Shown: positions 15,674-24,733 of the stretch, piece by piece | How the letters are laid out: each line of letters starts with the position of its first letter | Numbering within the stretch: the first letter of the stretch is position 1 | Origin: CAYXDO01 sp964463485 | GTDB taxonomy: Bacteria > Myxococcota > Kuafuiibacteriia > Kuafuiibacteriales > Kuafuiibacteriaceae | Length of the DNA stretch: 47,952 nucleotides | Direction: 5' to 3' | Assembly (NCBI GenBank): GCA_964463485.1 | Contig: CAYXDO010000079.1 | Location: 1-47,952, forward strand | The notes under the pieces: model-generated | Seen by the model: the letters and a program-made list of their open reading frames with translations, nothing else | Told to the model about the DNA's origin: nothing | The model's database searches: none | Program-made: the position numbers and the translations under genes

Positions 15674-18667
15674 TCACGGTCGAGCAAAGAGCATCACGCG
15701 CACCGTGCGCGGGTTCGCTGGGCGACTCGTGGGGAGCTCGGCGATCGTCCACTCGCCGTCGACCCGGAGGGGCACGAGGTCGCGGAGCTTCGCGGAGAAC
15801 TTGGGCCCATCGACATTTTCGATGGGGACCCCTTGGAGCTCGCCCGGGGGGGCCAGCCGAGCCTCGATACTGACGAAAGGGGGATCGTCGAGAAGCAAGC
15901 TCGCCGGAAGGACGACGAGGACGCGCCCTGAGTCGACGTCGGTGGGCACGTGCAGCGCGAGAGTGCGCTTGTGCCCGAATGCTCTCCACCAATCGATGTC
16001 GAAGGCCATGAGCAATTCGACGAACGCTTGGATGCTGGAGGCGTTCGGCTCGTCGAGGCCTCTCGGCGAAGGATCGAGCCCTTCGAGGAGACGCGCGCGA
16101 ATCTGCGCAAAGAAGCGTCCGGAGCGCAGCCGCGGTGCGAGGCTCGCGGCTTCGAAGAATACTAGGCCCCTCCTGCGGTACCTGCGCCCCAGCCACCACT
16201 TCCCGACGAGCGCATCGACCAAACTCCGGCTCGAATCCGCCGAGAGTCCCGGGTCGTCGGCCAAGATCCCGGAGAGAAGCGATGGAACGGAAGGCGAGGG
16301 CTGGCCCGGCCTTCTGTCGGCCGAACGTAATATCGCCGCTACCATCGCCGAAAGTCGCTCGTCGTCGGCGCGGTGTACGCCGAGCTCGGCCAACGCGAGG
16401 AGCAGGACTTCGCGGTACTCTGGCCAGAACGCCTTGCTCGAGTCTTCGATCAGTTCCTCCAACTCACCCGTGCGCACGAGCTCCAAAGCGGCGAAGAACT
16501 CCGCAAGGCTCAGGTGGAGAAATGAATAGGAACGAGGAGCTTGCTCGACGAGGAGCCCGATGGAGCTGCGAAAGAGGTCGAGCGCTTCGCGCGAGCTCGC
16601 CAGTGACCGAATCTGACCAGCCCCGAGCGAGTCGGCGATGCTTCGCTCCAACCCCGCTTGCGAGATCGTCGTTCGGCGACCTCGAATCATCGAAATGGCG
16701 ATGGGACCGAGCACTCGGACTCCATCGGACACTCGAATGGGCGTGGGGGCGGACTCGATTCGGGACAGGCTTCGGACGCGATTCCATCGTTCGATCAGCA
16801 CGTGAGCGGCTTGAGAGTACAACTCGATCCGGTGGTCCGGCAGCCGAACCCCTGCGCGATGAACGACCGCGAGAACCGTAAGGAGGAGCGGAGATCGAGC
16901 CAGCTCGCGGACCTGAGGATTCGAAATGACGTCCGCGAAGAGTTGCGCCGCGTCTTTCTCAGCCTCCGACCGAACGTGGGGATGGTCACCGTGGAGCGCG
17001 ACTGAGTACATCAAGCACCAGCGCCTCGAAAAACGCTCGATGGCCTCGTCGGAAAGGGGTGCGAGCACGAACTGCCCTCCGCGCTGTAAGGTTGCCTCGG
17101 AATAGCCGGCGATTCGACTCGTCACGATGATCTGACAATGAGGAAATCGTTCGGCGAGGGCCTGGACGGCATCGCGGACCTGCGCTCGGGTCGCGGCGTC
17201 GCCGGATTCGTCCAGACCGTCGAGGAGAAAGAGCGCCCGTCCGGCTGCGGCCAACTCTCCCAACAGGTGGGCCGCGGAGAGCTTCGCTTCCAGCCAGAGC
17301 TCGAGGAGATGGTCGAACAAATCGCGATCAGGCGCCGGCCTGAACCCAGCAAGCGACGCCAAGACGGGAAAGGCGCCGGAGCGCTCGAATATCACCGACG
17401 ATCTCAGGGCCTCGAGAGCCAGCCACCGCAGAAAGAAAGTCTTTCCGCTTCCAGGGTGACCCAGAATCGCTTGAATCGAACCGCGCTGCTCCGTGGCGCT
17501 CGACCAGGCTCGAATGGGATTCAGTGCCCGCATTACGGTTTGGCGAGATCCGACGAAGCGTGACCCTCGTGCGAAGAACGTGCGTTGGACCTCGAGCTCC
17601 TCGTAGATGTCCTCGACCTGCCAAGACACATCTTCGGATTCCGCCCGGACGAGACCACGAAGATCGAGTCGGCCGAACACCTTTCGGTGCCAATCCCGCA
17701 ACTCCTCGCGAGCTTCGTCCTCTTCGACCTCGGGATTCGGGGCAAACGGGACCTCGATTTGAAAGGCGAGCGCGCTCGAGAGGTCGCTGGCATACCGCCG
17801 GAGCTCGACGAGGTGGGGTCGGGCGATGACGAGGACCCACTGCCTGCCGCTCGCGGAGAGACTGTTTCGGCGGTCGTTGAGCTGCCGCAGGAGGTCTGCC
17901 GGAAATGGACCGGAAATGACCAACCCTCGAGGACCAGCTTTGCCGCGCAGCTCGTCGAGGCTCCCGAACGCTCGGGCGGACTCGAAACCGGTGGTCGTTT
18001 GCGTGATTGCGGCCGCAACTTCGAGCTCCTGGTGCGGAGCCACGATGGCGACGCCGACTCCAGAGGCCTCGAGCTCCAGCGCGGCGATCAGTTGTCCGAG
18101 TGACTGAGTGCGTGCGGGACGAGGCTTTTGCGGACGAGTCCATGCAAAGGGGGCCAGAGTGTGACGCAGGGGCCAACTTGCCGCAAGTTCGCGCGGCATC
18201 TTGAATTCACCCGAGTGCTGCTTCGTGAAGGCGCGCAAATCCAAGACGAACGTACTCTGCGGTTGCTGCGCCTTCAGCGCTCGGTTGATCCCATCCACGA
18301 TATCTCCGGGCGCCCCCGGCTCGACGACATACTCATGGATCACGCCCGCTGCTTTGGCCCCGTCGACGAGCTCGGACTCGCTCGCCGACACCACCGCAAC
18401 TCGCATCGCTTTTGGGTAGCGCCGCCGCGCTTCTCGCATCAGCGGCAGTCCATCCAACCGTTGAGTCGCCAGGTCGACGACGACCGCCAAAGGCTGAACG
18501 CCGTCCTCCGAGAAGGCCTCGGACGGTGAGAGCGCGATGCGAGTCGAGAGCTCCGAGGTAAATGCGGACTTGAACCCCTCCGCCTTGACCTGCGCGTCCG
18601 TGACGTAGAGGACTACGCGCGCCTGCTTCTCCGGGGTTGCCGGAGCTTCCGGAGCTTCATCGACCAT
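15674..18667 (-). CDS. REC-like domain, NTPase-like linker and NACHT STAND NTPase
   Basis: 997 residues. Residues 1-130 look like a response-regulator receiver fold: VVVD65 as the acceptor position and AVVSASE as the next strand, but the usual Lys site is Glu in YVVEP, so it may not be phosphorylated normally. Residues about 190-310 form an alpha/beta unit ending in an LN-x2-R-type helix and VLVIARP, reminiscent of an inactive STAND-type NTPase companion. The NACHT core has Walker A GHPGSGKT (403-410), Walker B LFLLDGLDE (479-487) and TSR (516-518), and the winged-helix signature FLHLSLAEFFAAL near residue 700. The C-terminal 300 residues have no repeats I recognise. It starts 7 bp after the AAA gene, so the pair is one operon. 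A signalling or anti-phage role is inference. Confidence 0.85.
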   Translation of the reverse strand: MVDEAPEAPATPEKQARVVLYVTDAQVKAEGFKSAFTSELSTRIALSPSEAFSEDGVQPLAVVVDLATQRLDGLPLMREARRRYPKAMRVAVVSASESELVDGAKAAGVIHEYVVEPGAPGDIVDGINRALKAQQPQSTFVLDLRAFTKQHSGEFKMPRELAASWPLRHTLAPFAWTRPQKPRPARTQSLGQLIAALELEASGVGVAIVAPHQELEVAAAITQTTTGFESARAFGSLDELRGKAGPRGLVISGPFPADLLRQLNDRRNSLSASGRQWVLVIARPHLVELRRYASDLSSALAFQIEVPFAPNPEVEEDEAREELRDWHRKVFGRLDLRGLVRAESEDVSWQVEDIYEELEVQRTFFARGSRFVGSRQTVMRALNPIRAWSSATEQRGSIQAILGHPGSGKTFFLRWLALEALRSSVIFERSGAFPVLASLAGFRPAPDRDLFDHLLELWLEAKLSAAHLLGELAAAGRALFLLDGLDESGDAATRAQVRDAVQALAERFPHCQIIVTSRIAGYSEATLQRGGQFVLAPLSDEAIERFSRRWCLMYSVALHGDHPHVRSEAEKDAAQLFADVISNPQVRELARSPLLLTVLAVVHRAGVRLPDHRIELYSQAAHVLIERWNRVRSLSRIESAPTPIRVSDGVRVLGPIAISMIRGRRTTISQAGLERSIADSLGAGQIRSLASSREALDLFRSSIGLLVEQAPRSYSFLHLSLAEFFAALELVRTGELEELIEDSSKAFWPEYREVLLLALAELGVHRADDERLSAMVAAILRSADRRPGQPSPSVPSLLSGILADDPGLSADSSRSLVDALVGKWWLGRRYRRRGLVFFEAASLAPRLRSGRFFAQIRARLLEGLDPSPRGLDEPNASSIQAFVELLMAFDIDWWRAFGHKRTLALHVPTDVDSGRVLVVLPASLLLDDPPFVSIEARLAPPGELQGVPIENVDGPKFSAKLRDLVPLRVDGEWTIAELPTSRPANPRTVRVMLFARP

Positions 18668-18674
18668 GGCGCGC

Positions 18675-19976
18675 CTACGCGGGCTCCGGCGCCGTGGTCG
18701 TGTCCGCGGTGAGCTGAAAGTACGGCGCGAGCGCGGGGTGCACGCGCCAATCGACGAAAGGCGCGCTCTCCGGCGGCGGGTAGGCCAAGATTCGGCCATC
18801 GGCGAAGAGGCGAGCGGCCGACTCGTTTCGACGCAATTTTCGTTGGTGTCGGACGTACTGGAGCTCCGCGAAATCCTCGTCGGTCAATCCGTTGCCAAGG
18901 CTCTCCGCGAGCCGCCGACTGGCGTGTGCGACATCCTCCTTCTCGATGCGTGACCTGCTCGCCTGATTCGCGGATCGGACGGCCTCCCGACAGAGCCGAA
19001 TGACATGCCTCGGAAGACAGCCGGCGGTCTTCACCAACTCCTCGAGTTGTGCGTTGGCGACGCACGCGTCGCCCATGCCCGTCGCGTCGAATCGACGTCG
19101 AACGAGCTTCACGAGCGAGTCCTGCTGATCATCACCAAAGCCCCAGACAACCTTGCTGCGCCAGCCTCTGTTCTCGGCCCCATTCGTCACGGTCATCGTA
19201 CACGGCGGCGACGAAATGACGGTTGCCCATGGAGCTTGAACGAGGAGCGAAGTGGACTCGAACAACTCACGAAATCGCGCTTCGGACTCCCCATTCATTT
19301 TTTCGAGTCCGTCGATTAAGACACACAGCGGTCGGCCCGGTTCGCGCGCCTCGAGCGTCTGGGCGATCGAGTGAGTCGCGAAGGCGAGCTTGGATCCTTG
19401 CGGCGAGGTCTCGGCGACGACACCTCGCTGGAGAAGCCGTACGGCGAACTTTCCGGCCCTGATCACCGAAATGGCAGGGCCGAGACCCGGGCTCATCAGA
19501 CCCACTGCTTCAGCGGCGGTCGACGTCAGGGTGCCGAAGGTTGCGAGGGAATCGACCGCCTGATCGACAGATCCCAGGTCTGCCGGATTCTCGGAGTCGG
19601 CGTACGCGCGGCTGAGTGCCGCGAAGAGCGGCTTCCTCTCGCCCGCCGGAAGGAGGCTCAGCATCGCGAGTCCGGAAAGGTACAACAAGTCGAAGGCTCC
19701 GACCGTAGACGCGTTCACGCCGCTCGCGTCGAGATCGATTCCTACCGACTGAGTTCTCGGGGCGAGTAGCCGAGAAATACGACTCAGCTCGGTGCTCTTC
19801 CCGCCCCCCTGGGCTCCGACGAGGAGAAACTTGAGGCGACTCTGCGGCTCGTCATCGAACTCGGAGGTGACCTCCACGCTGGCTGCGCGCTTCGGTTCGA
19901 CGTAGAGGTCCGGCGTCGCGGCTTCTTGCTCGTTGAGCTTCGAGAGAAGCTCGCGCCAAAGAGGGGCGTGGGTCAC
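18675..19976 (-). CDS. AAA/STAND-type P-loop ATPase, first gene of a two-NTPase pair
   Basis: 433 residues. Walker A GAQGGGKST (54-62) and Walker B CVLIDGLEKM (Asp222) are clear; the N terminus has DLYVEPKR, a segment I associate with conflict-system P-loop ATPases. The C-terminal helices have Arg-containing motifs (LPRHVIRLCREA), as in an AAA lid. It starts with GTG at 19976; GAGGT lies right against the start, so a strong Shine-Dalgarno is absent. The REC-NACHT gene follows 7 bp downstream on the same strand. I do not recognise the exact family; the coupling of two P-loop NTPases suggests a regulated conflict or sensing system. Confidence 0.8.
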   Translation of the reverse strand: MTHAPLWRELLSKLNEQEAATPDLYVEPKRAASVEVTSEFDDEPQSRLKFLLVGAQGGGKSTELSRISRLLAPRTQSVGIDLDASGVNASTVGAFDLLYLSGLAMLSLLPAGERKPLFAALSRAYADSENPADLGSVDQAVDSLATFGTLTSTAAEAVGLMSPGLGPAISVIRAGKFAVRLLQRGVVAETSPQGSKLAFATHSIAQTLEAREPGRPLCVLIDGLEKMNGESEARFRELFESTSLLVQAPWATVISSPPCTMTVTNGAENRGWRSKVVWGFGDDQQDSLVKLVRRRFDATGMGDACVANAQLEELVKTAGCLPRHVIRLCREAVRSANQASRSRIEKEDVAHASRRLAESLGNGLTDEDFAELQYVRHQRKLRRNESAARLFADGRILAYPPPESAPFVDWRVHPALAPYFQLTADTTTAPEPA

Positions 19977-20407
19977 ACCTCGAAGCTAGGCCGGGCGGTG
20001 GATTGGGGCAAGCTTCGCGGGGCGCGAATCTCCACGGGTAAATGCCGGCGGGAGCTCGTGAGGTGGCGTGTGGTGGCGGATCTGGCAGGCGCACCCTTCC
20101 CAGCATCGACGGGACTCAAGGTGATGCTCGTCGATGCCACGTGTTTAGCGCCATCGGTGCACAAGAAGGCAATCGACGATGACCGCGGGAACGCTCACGT
20201 CGTCTGAGCCGGAATGGTTTGGCGAAGTAACGTATCGCGGTAAGCTGTGCGCAGTGCGACCCGAATGCGGCGGCGGAGTGCACTCAGCATCTGCCAGCTA
20301 GCAGCGCATGCTGACGAAATGACCCGCCAAGGTGAGGCCGTCAGGCTACGAAGGAGGGGCGGAGGTCGAGGAAATCACACCGAGCGACCCGCATGCTCAC
20401 CCCGCCT
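19977..20407. other. Intergenic stretch upstream of the two-NTPase operon
   Basis: 431 bp between the propeller lipoprotein stop and the AAA ATPase start. Frames within it are short and give no protein-like sequence. It probably holds the promoter of the two-NTPase operon, but I cannot point to a convincing -35/-10 pair. A nested hairpin at 20284-20314 is listed separately. Confidence 0.4.
20284..20314. terminator. Nested inverted repeat downstream of the propeller lipoprotein
   Basis: TCAGCAT (20284-20290) pairs with ATGCTGA (20308-20314), and inside it CTGC (20291-20294) pairs with GCAG (20301-20304) around the 6-nt loop, with a 3-nt bulge. It lies about 94 bp past the 3' end of the lipoprotein gene, on the minus strand. 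It lacks a T-tract, so it may be a terminator or an RNA element. Confidence 0.35.
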
Positions 20408-22909
20408 TCAGCGCTCCCCTATGAACAGCCGTCCGAACAGCGATCCCACGACCAACTCACCGTTCTCTCCGAAACCTCCCGCGCTGAACACCTCGGAGCT
20501 CACGTGGAAGAGCCCCGACGACTCCGCCTGAGTCAATCCGCGAATCGCTCGGTTGCTCCCCGAGTCCTGGTAGAGACCGGCGACCGCGGCCGCGCTCGTC
20601 CCAAGAACCTCGAGCGGATAGACCTGAGCGGCTGAGTCGAGGCGTCGGACCAGATCGATTTGCTCGAAGTCCAGGCCGTCGGCGCGATCCGTCCCGGCCG
20701 CTCGAATTCGGACGAAATGAGCCGGAGGCGCCGAGAATATCTCCGGAACGATCATCACCGCGTCCGAGGCCGAGAACATGCGGACCGCGAGGAAGCTCGC
20801 TCGGTCGAGGTCCGCGAGCCCGAAAGGCCGAGTGATCGCTTGAGCCGGCTCGATCCGCTGCGCGACGCCGTTTACCAGGTCGATGCGTACGATCACCGCC
20901 TCACAGCCCACCGCGTACGCTACTCCGTCCTTCGCCCCCACCGCGCGAAACGTCGCCCGCTCCGGCAACCCATCCGAGTAGACTCGCCCGCGGTCGATGC
21001 AGCCGCCGTTCTCGATGGGTGCGTCGGTTTCGGGGGTGGAGGGGTCGTCCCACTCGATCATCAACTCCTTGGCGCGAATCCGGTCTCCGAGCAGGATCCG
21101 CCAGGCGTCGCCGACGGCCACGAACCGACGCCCGTCGCTGGCCACGTCGACGAGTCGCAGCCCGCGCAGGTCCGACTCGACCTGGATTTCGTGAGTGCGA
21201 CCAGTGTCCGACTCCACCCACCCCACCCATCCAGCGAGCTCGCCCCCTCCGTAAGTCACTCCGCTGACGACGAGCCCATCGTCGAGCTTCGCCATGCCGG
21301 TGACTTGGGCCGGTGCGGCGAGGCTCGCGACGAACTGGACCGACTCGGAGACTCGATCGAATCGTCCGAGGGCCGGGGGATTGTAGAGCAGGTCAGCTCC
21401 GGCCGAGTCCACCACGACGGCCGCGACGGCCTCGGGTCCCATCGGCGGCGGAAGGCCATAGCTTCGCACGAAAGGCCCGCCGGGCTCCGAAGCTCGGAAC
21501 ACAGCTCCCGAGTCGTCCATGACTACCAGAGGATTCGATAACGTCACCCGCGGATAAGTGCTCAGCCCGACGAGTCCGATGGGTTGCTCGGAAACAGCGG
21601 CTCCTCCCCGGAAGATCGTCTCCGTCTGATACGAGAAAAAATGCAAAGTATCACCGATCGCATAGCCCCCCCACGGGCCGGGGACGTTCCAGAGCGCGCG
21701 AAGCGTCGGCGACTCTCCTGAACCCACGACGGCGATCCAACCTGGAGCCGCGCCCCTGAGCAAGACGCCGACCTGATCTCCCGCGACCAACACGACACGG
21801 GGTTCGACTTGCGAGAATGCGCCGCCCAACAAGTCCCCCACGACCGGAATCGGACTGAGGAGTGGCTCGCCCTCTCGCCAGAGGTAGAAGGCAGTTGGCT
21901 CGTCCTCCACCACCAGGAAGAAATCACCGTTGGGACGCTCCACAGCTTCAGCCTCGCGGGCTCCTCGGAGCGGTGCGAACTCAGCAGGCGTAACTCGACG
22001 TGAACAACTGAGCCGCGCCTCGGAGATGGCGCACAGCGCCACGAAAGCCCCGCGCCCTTCCACCGGCCCACCCCCGACCAGCACCTCGCCGGACCTGGTC
22101 GCGTGCAGCGACCTCGGAACGCGCTTGAAGTCCAGGAGCACACTGTCCGCGGCCAAACTCGTCTGCTCCGACCGCGTCACCAACTCGTAACTCGCCTCGC
22201 CCTCCACAAACGTCGCGACCAGCACGCGATCTCCCAGATACGTGGCGACGAGAGGATTCCAAAGACTTCGGTGAAGGAGAGTGACGCCCCCTCCGGCATC
22301 GATCCAACCCATGAAACCAAAACCCGCGATGAAAGTCTCCCCGTTGGGTCCAGCAAGCGCGATCGACGTCGTCGGAAACGGCCTCGTGCCGTCCAACTCT
22401 CGCAGAGAAGGAGGCAGAGGAACGTCATTCGGGACCTGGCACGTTCCGGGAAAGTCCAGAATGACTCGCCGCGCGAGGTCCGCGAGCGCCGGGACGTCGC
22501 CAAGCTCGGCGTCCCGAATCGCGCTTGGAATCGGGCAAGCGTCGCCTGGTCGGGACACGAGGGGTATGGACCCAAACTGGGTGCAGAACCCACAGCTCCC
22601 GGACGGGCTGGCTTCGGTCGAAAATCTCGCTCGGATCGCGTCCAGGTCGATCGGCTCACCCTCGGAGTCGAGGAAGTCTCCCGCGTGGAGAGTCACGACC
22701 AACGCTTCGGAGTCGTCCGACCCGGAGAATGCGACAGCCTTGGTCGGTCCCTCCAGCGTGACCCGTCCCGCGGTCGAAAGGAGCACCAGCACACGATCGG
22801 TCTCCGAGTGTGTTCGTTCGAGCACGCCGGGTCCACAGCCGAAGACCGCGACGAGGACGATGGATTCGACCCGCGCCAAACGTGCGCCAAGTGGGACGAC
22901 CCATTTCAT
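20408..22909 (-). CDS. Large secreted propeller-like lipoprotein
   Basis: 833 residues. The N terminus (VLVAVFGCGPG) is a lipobox, so it is likely exported and lipidated. The first 150 residues form a beta-rich domain with a Cys pair (SCGFCTQFG). The rest contains many repeated hydrophobic strands with loops (WVLRSGEV-like, GDQVGVLLRG, GGYAIGDTLHFF), as in a beta-propeller, and a further Cys pair (ENGGCIDRG; YAVGCEAV). It has no catalytic motif I recognise. Relatives by architecture lie at 1704-3224 and 28104-29414. The start ATG is immediately next to the 38-bp repeat that bounds the neighbouring insertion. Confidence 0.72.
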   Translation of the reverse strand: MKWVVPLGARLARVESIVLVAVFGCGPGVLERTHSETDRVLVLLSTAGRVTLEGPTKAVAFSGSDDSEALVVTLHAGDFLDSEGEPIDLDAIRARFSTEASPSGSCGFCTQFGSIPLVSRPGDACPIPSAIRDAELGDVPALADLARRVILDFPGTCQVPNDVPLPPSLRELDGTRPFPTTSIALAGPNGETFIAGFGFMGWIDAGGGVTLLHRSLWNPLVATYLGDRVLVATFVEGEASYELVTRSEQTSLAADSVLLDFKRVPRSLHATRSGEVLVGGGPVEGRGAFVALCAISEARLSCSRRVTPAEFAPLRGAREAEAVERPNGDFFLVVEDEPTAFYLWREGEPLLSPIPVVGDLLGGAFSQVEPRVVLVAGDQVGVLLRGAAPGWIAVVGSGESPTLRALWNVPGPWGGYAIGDTLHFFSYQTETIFRGGAAVSEQPIGLVGLSTYPRVTLSNPLVVMDDSGAVFRASEPGGPFVRSYGLPPPMGPEAVAAVVVDSAGADLLYNPPALGRFDRVSESVQFVASLAAPAQVTGMAKLDDGLVVSGVTYGGGELAGWVGWVESDTGRTHEIQVESDLRGLRLVDVASDGRRFVAVGDAWRILLGDRIRAKELMIEWDDPSTPETDAPIENGGCIDRGRVYSDGLPERATFRAVGAKDGVAYAVGCEAVIVRIDLVNGVAQRIEPAQAITRPFGLADLDRASFLAVRMFSASDAVMIVPEIFSAPPAHFVRIRAAGTDRADGLDFEQIDLVRRLDSAAQVYPLEVLGTSAAAVAGLYQDSGSNRAIRGLTQAESSGLFHVSSEVFSAGGFGENGELVVGSLFGRLFIGER

Positions 22910-22913
22910 GCGG

Positions 22914-22951
22914 CGAGTCTACTCTCGGCACGACCGAAAGACCACACTCAG
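22914..22951. repeat. Left copy of 38-bp direct repeat
   Basis: Matches 25394-25431 with one mismatch at 22919. It starts CGAGTCTACTCTCGGCACGA and ends CCACACTCAG. The right copy covers the 3' end and stop codon of the membrane-protein gene. A second partial copy of its right half follows at about 22957-22977. Confidence 0.8.
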
Positions 22952-23260
22952 ACGGCGCGGCCGAAAGACCACACTCAGGCCCGCACGGCCAGCAGCGTGC
23001 GACCCACTTCCCGATCGCGCAGCAGCTCCTTGGCCGATGGCATGCGATGGGTGAGTACGAGCGGAGCGCTCAGGTGGAGGTAGACCAAGAACGCCACGAT
23101 GCGGGTGCGCAGAGCGTGAACGAGCAGCCCGGAGGCAGACCATGGAGGTGAGCACGGCGCGGAGAGTCAGAGAGTTCTCCGGTAGCAAACCAAGTCCCAT
23201 TCGCAGGGCCTCCGGAGGCCCTGCGCGACCACCGCCACGAGCGCGATGAGCCCCCAAACG
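22952..23260 (-). pseudogene. Decayed partial copy of the neighbouring membrane-protein gene
   Basis: Three blocks align in order with the intact gene at 25428-26723: about 22955-23005 with 25432-25453, 23006-23132 with 25609-25735 (nearly identical, about 90 percent by eye), and 23133-23260 with about 26130-26275. Two internal deletions of roughly 150 and 400 bp separate them and frameshifts destroy the reading frame. The fragment probably arose by duplication of the neighbour and then decayed; the HTH-ImmA/IrrE module lies between the two copies. Confidence 0.75.
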
Positions 23261-23308
23261 TTGACCGGACCAGATGAAGCTCTCGTTTGGAACGGGTGCC
23301 CAGGATCC

Positions 23309-24733
23309 TCAAGATCCTGCGCCGAACACTTCAGAGTAGAACTCCCGAAGCCCATCTTCCGCGCGATGCGCCTCGCCCTCCGTGCAAAACAACCACTCCG
23401 CGGCGGTGTCCCACGAGATCAACCCCTGCTTCGCGGCACGCACGACGATCGCGCTGAAGCGCCCTGCCCTCGACGGATGTTCGATCAACGATCGGATCGG
23501 GTGGAATGCGAGCGTATACGTCTCCCGGGCGTCCCAGTCGACCTCCGGCGGGCGGTTGGCGGCGTAGATGCTCTCGAGCGCCACCATGCGATTCAGTCCG
23601 TTCCAAATCTGATATCGTCCGGCGGTGAAACTCACCCCGAAGTGGTCAAGCACACCACGCAGGGGGTCATCGCCCGTCGCGCGGTACCGCGCCACCGCCT
23701 CCGTCTGCGGCGCTAGGAGTTGGACGGCGAATGCATTCGCGCGCTGCTCAACCGGATCGGTGCGGGTGTCGTCACGTTCGTCCAATTCTGAGTACTCGTC
23801 CACTCGAAGATCCTGGAGTTGCGGGCTCGGGTCGAACAGAAGGTGGCACAGCTCGTGGGCCATCGTCGAACGCCGCACGCACGCGTCGGCGTTCTTGCCA
23901 CCGATGTTCAATACGATCGCGCGTCGGCCCTGCTCCGACTGCACAGTCGCACCCGCGATGCGATCACCAAGCGGCGCCTGGATCACCGGCACGGCAAGGT
24001 CGATCTCGACCAGCGCTCGCATCGACGGAATCGGAGTGCTCGACAGCCCCAGCGTGCGCCGGAACAGGTCGGCGAGGTCGTAGCCCACGCGGTACGCCGG
24101 GCGCGTCCACGAACCGTAGTCCTTCGAAGGCGCGAGGGAGTGCCGTGGTCGGTGAAGTCCCAGTTGCTCCTCGAGCCGGATCTGCGTCATTGCGACCCAC
24201 GACGCCTCCGCGAACGTCGCAACAATCGACGACGAAAGCGCCGGTCGATCTTCTGACAGGCTGCGCAGCCGGACCGCAACGCGCTCGTTTCCGCGCGGCA
24301 CGGTCTCGAAGGAGATTAGCCGTTCATCCAAGCCGAGAGCTCTCGCGAGGCGTTCGTACTCGCGGACGGGTCGCCGCCTCGACTGTTCCATCGCCTCGAC
24401 GACCTCGAGCGCCACGCCGGTCTTGGCCGCGAGCGTGCGAAGTTGGACGCCGAGCTGATTTCGGCGTTCTCTCAGCGTCCGGCCGACGGCGGCAGGATCC
24501 GCGGTGATGATAGCCGAACCGTCGTTGACGACTTCGCACAACTTGTCGAAGCCGTACGCATCGAGCGCCTCGCGTGCGGTGAGCCTCCGGCCCTTCGCCT
24601 TTGGCGACGTGTCGAACGTGAGCAGGTCGAGCCCACGCACGAACATCCGATTCGACACCGACGCGCGCTCCTCTGGTGTCGCGCCGTCGCCTGGCCCAAA
24701 CACAGCTTCGAGCATTCGTGCGTCTACGCTCAT
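23309..24733 (-). CDS. HTH-XRE / ImmA-IrrE zinc metallopeptidase
   Basis: 474 residues. An N-terminal region (1-80) of unknown fold is followed by an XRE-type helix-turn-helix (about 85-135) and a C-terminal ImmA/IrrE domain with HELCH at 293-297 and the third ligand Glu329 in the VEQRANAF helix. Family members cleave repressors (ImmA) or DdrO (IrrE), and some act in toxin-antitoxin or phage-defence switches. The ATG at 24733 overlaps the upstream partner's stop by 4 bp (ATGA), so the two are made together. It lies in an accessory insertion. Target and trigger are unknown. Confidence 0.87.
   Translation of the reverse strand: MSVDARMLEAVFGPGDGATPEERASVSNRMFVRGLDLLTFDTSPKAKGRRLTAREALDAYGFDKLCEVVNDGSAIITADPAAVGRTLRERRNQLGVQLRTLAAKTGVALEVVEAMEQSRRRPVREYERLARALGLDERLISFETVPRGNERVAVRLRSLSEDRPALSSSIVATFAEASWVAMTQIRLEEQLGLHRPRHSLAPSKDYGSWTRPAYRVGYDLADLFRRTLGLSSTPIPSMRALVEIDLAVPVIQAPLGDRIAGATVQSEQGRRAIVLNIGGKNADACVRRSTMAHELCHLLFDPSPQLQDLRVDEYSELDERDDTRTDPVEQRANAFAVQLLAPQTEAVARYRATGDDPLRGVLDHFGVSFTAGRYQIWNGLNRMVALESIYAANRPPEVDWDARETYTLAFHPIRSLIEHPSRAGRFSAIVVRAAKQGLISWDTAAEWLFCTEGEAHRAEDGLREFYSEVFGAGS

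Noticed and set aside
15445..15873. Plus-strand open frame with some protein-like sequence
   Set aside because: No clear start signal, and most of its right half is antisense to the REC-NACHT gene and Arg-rich.
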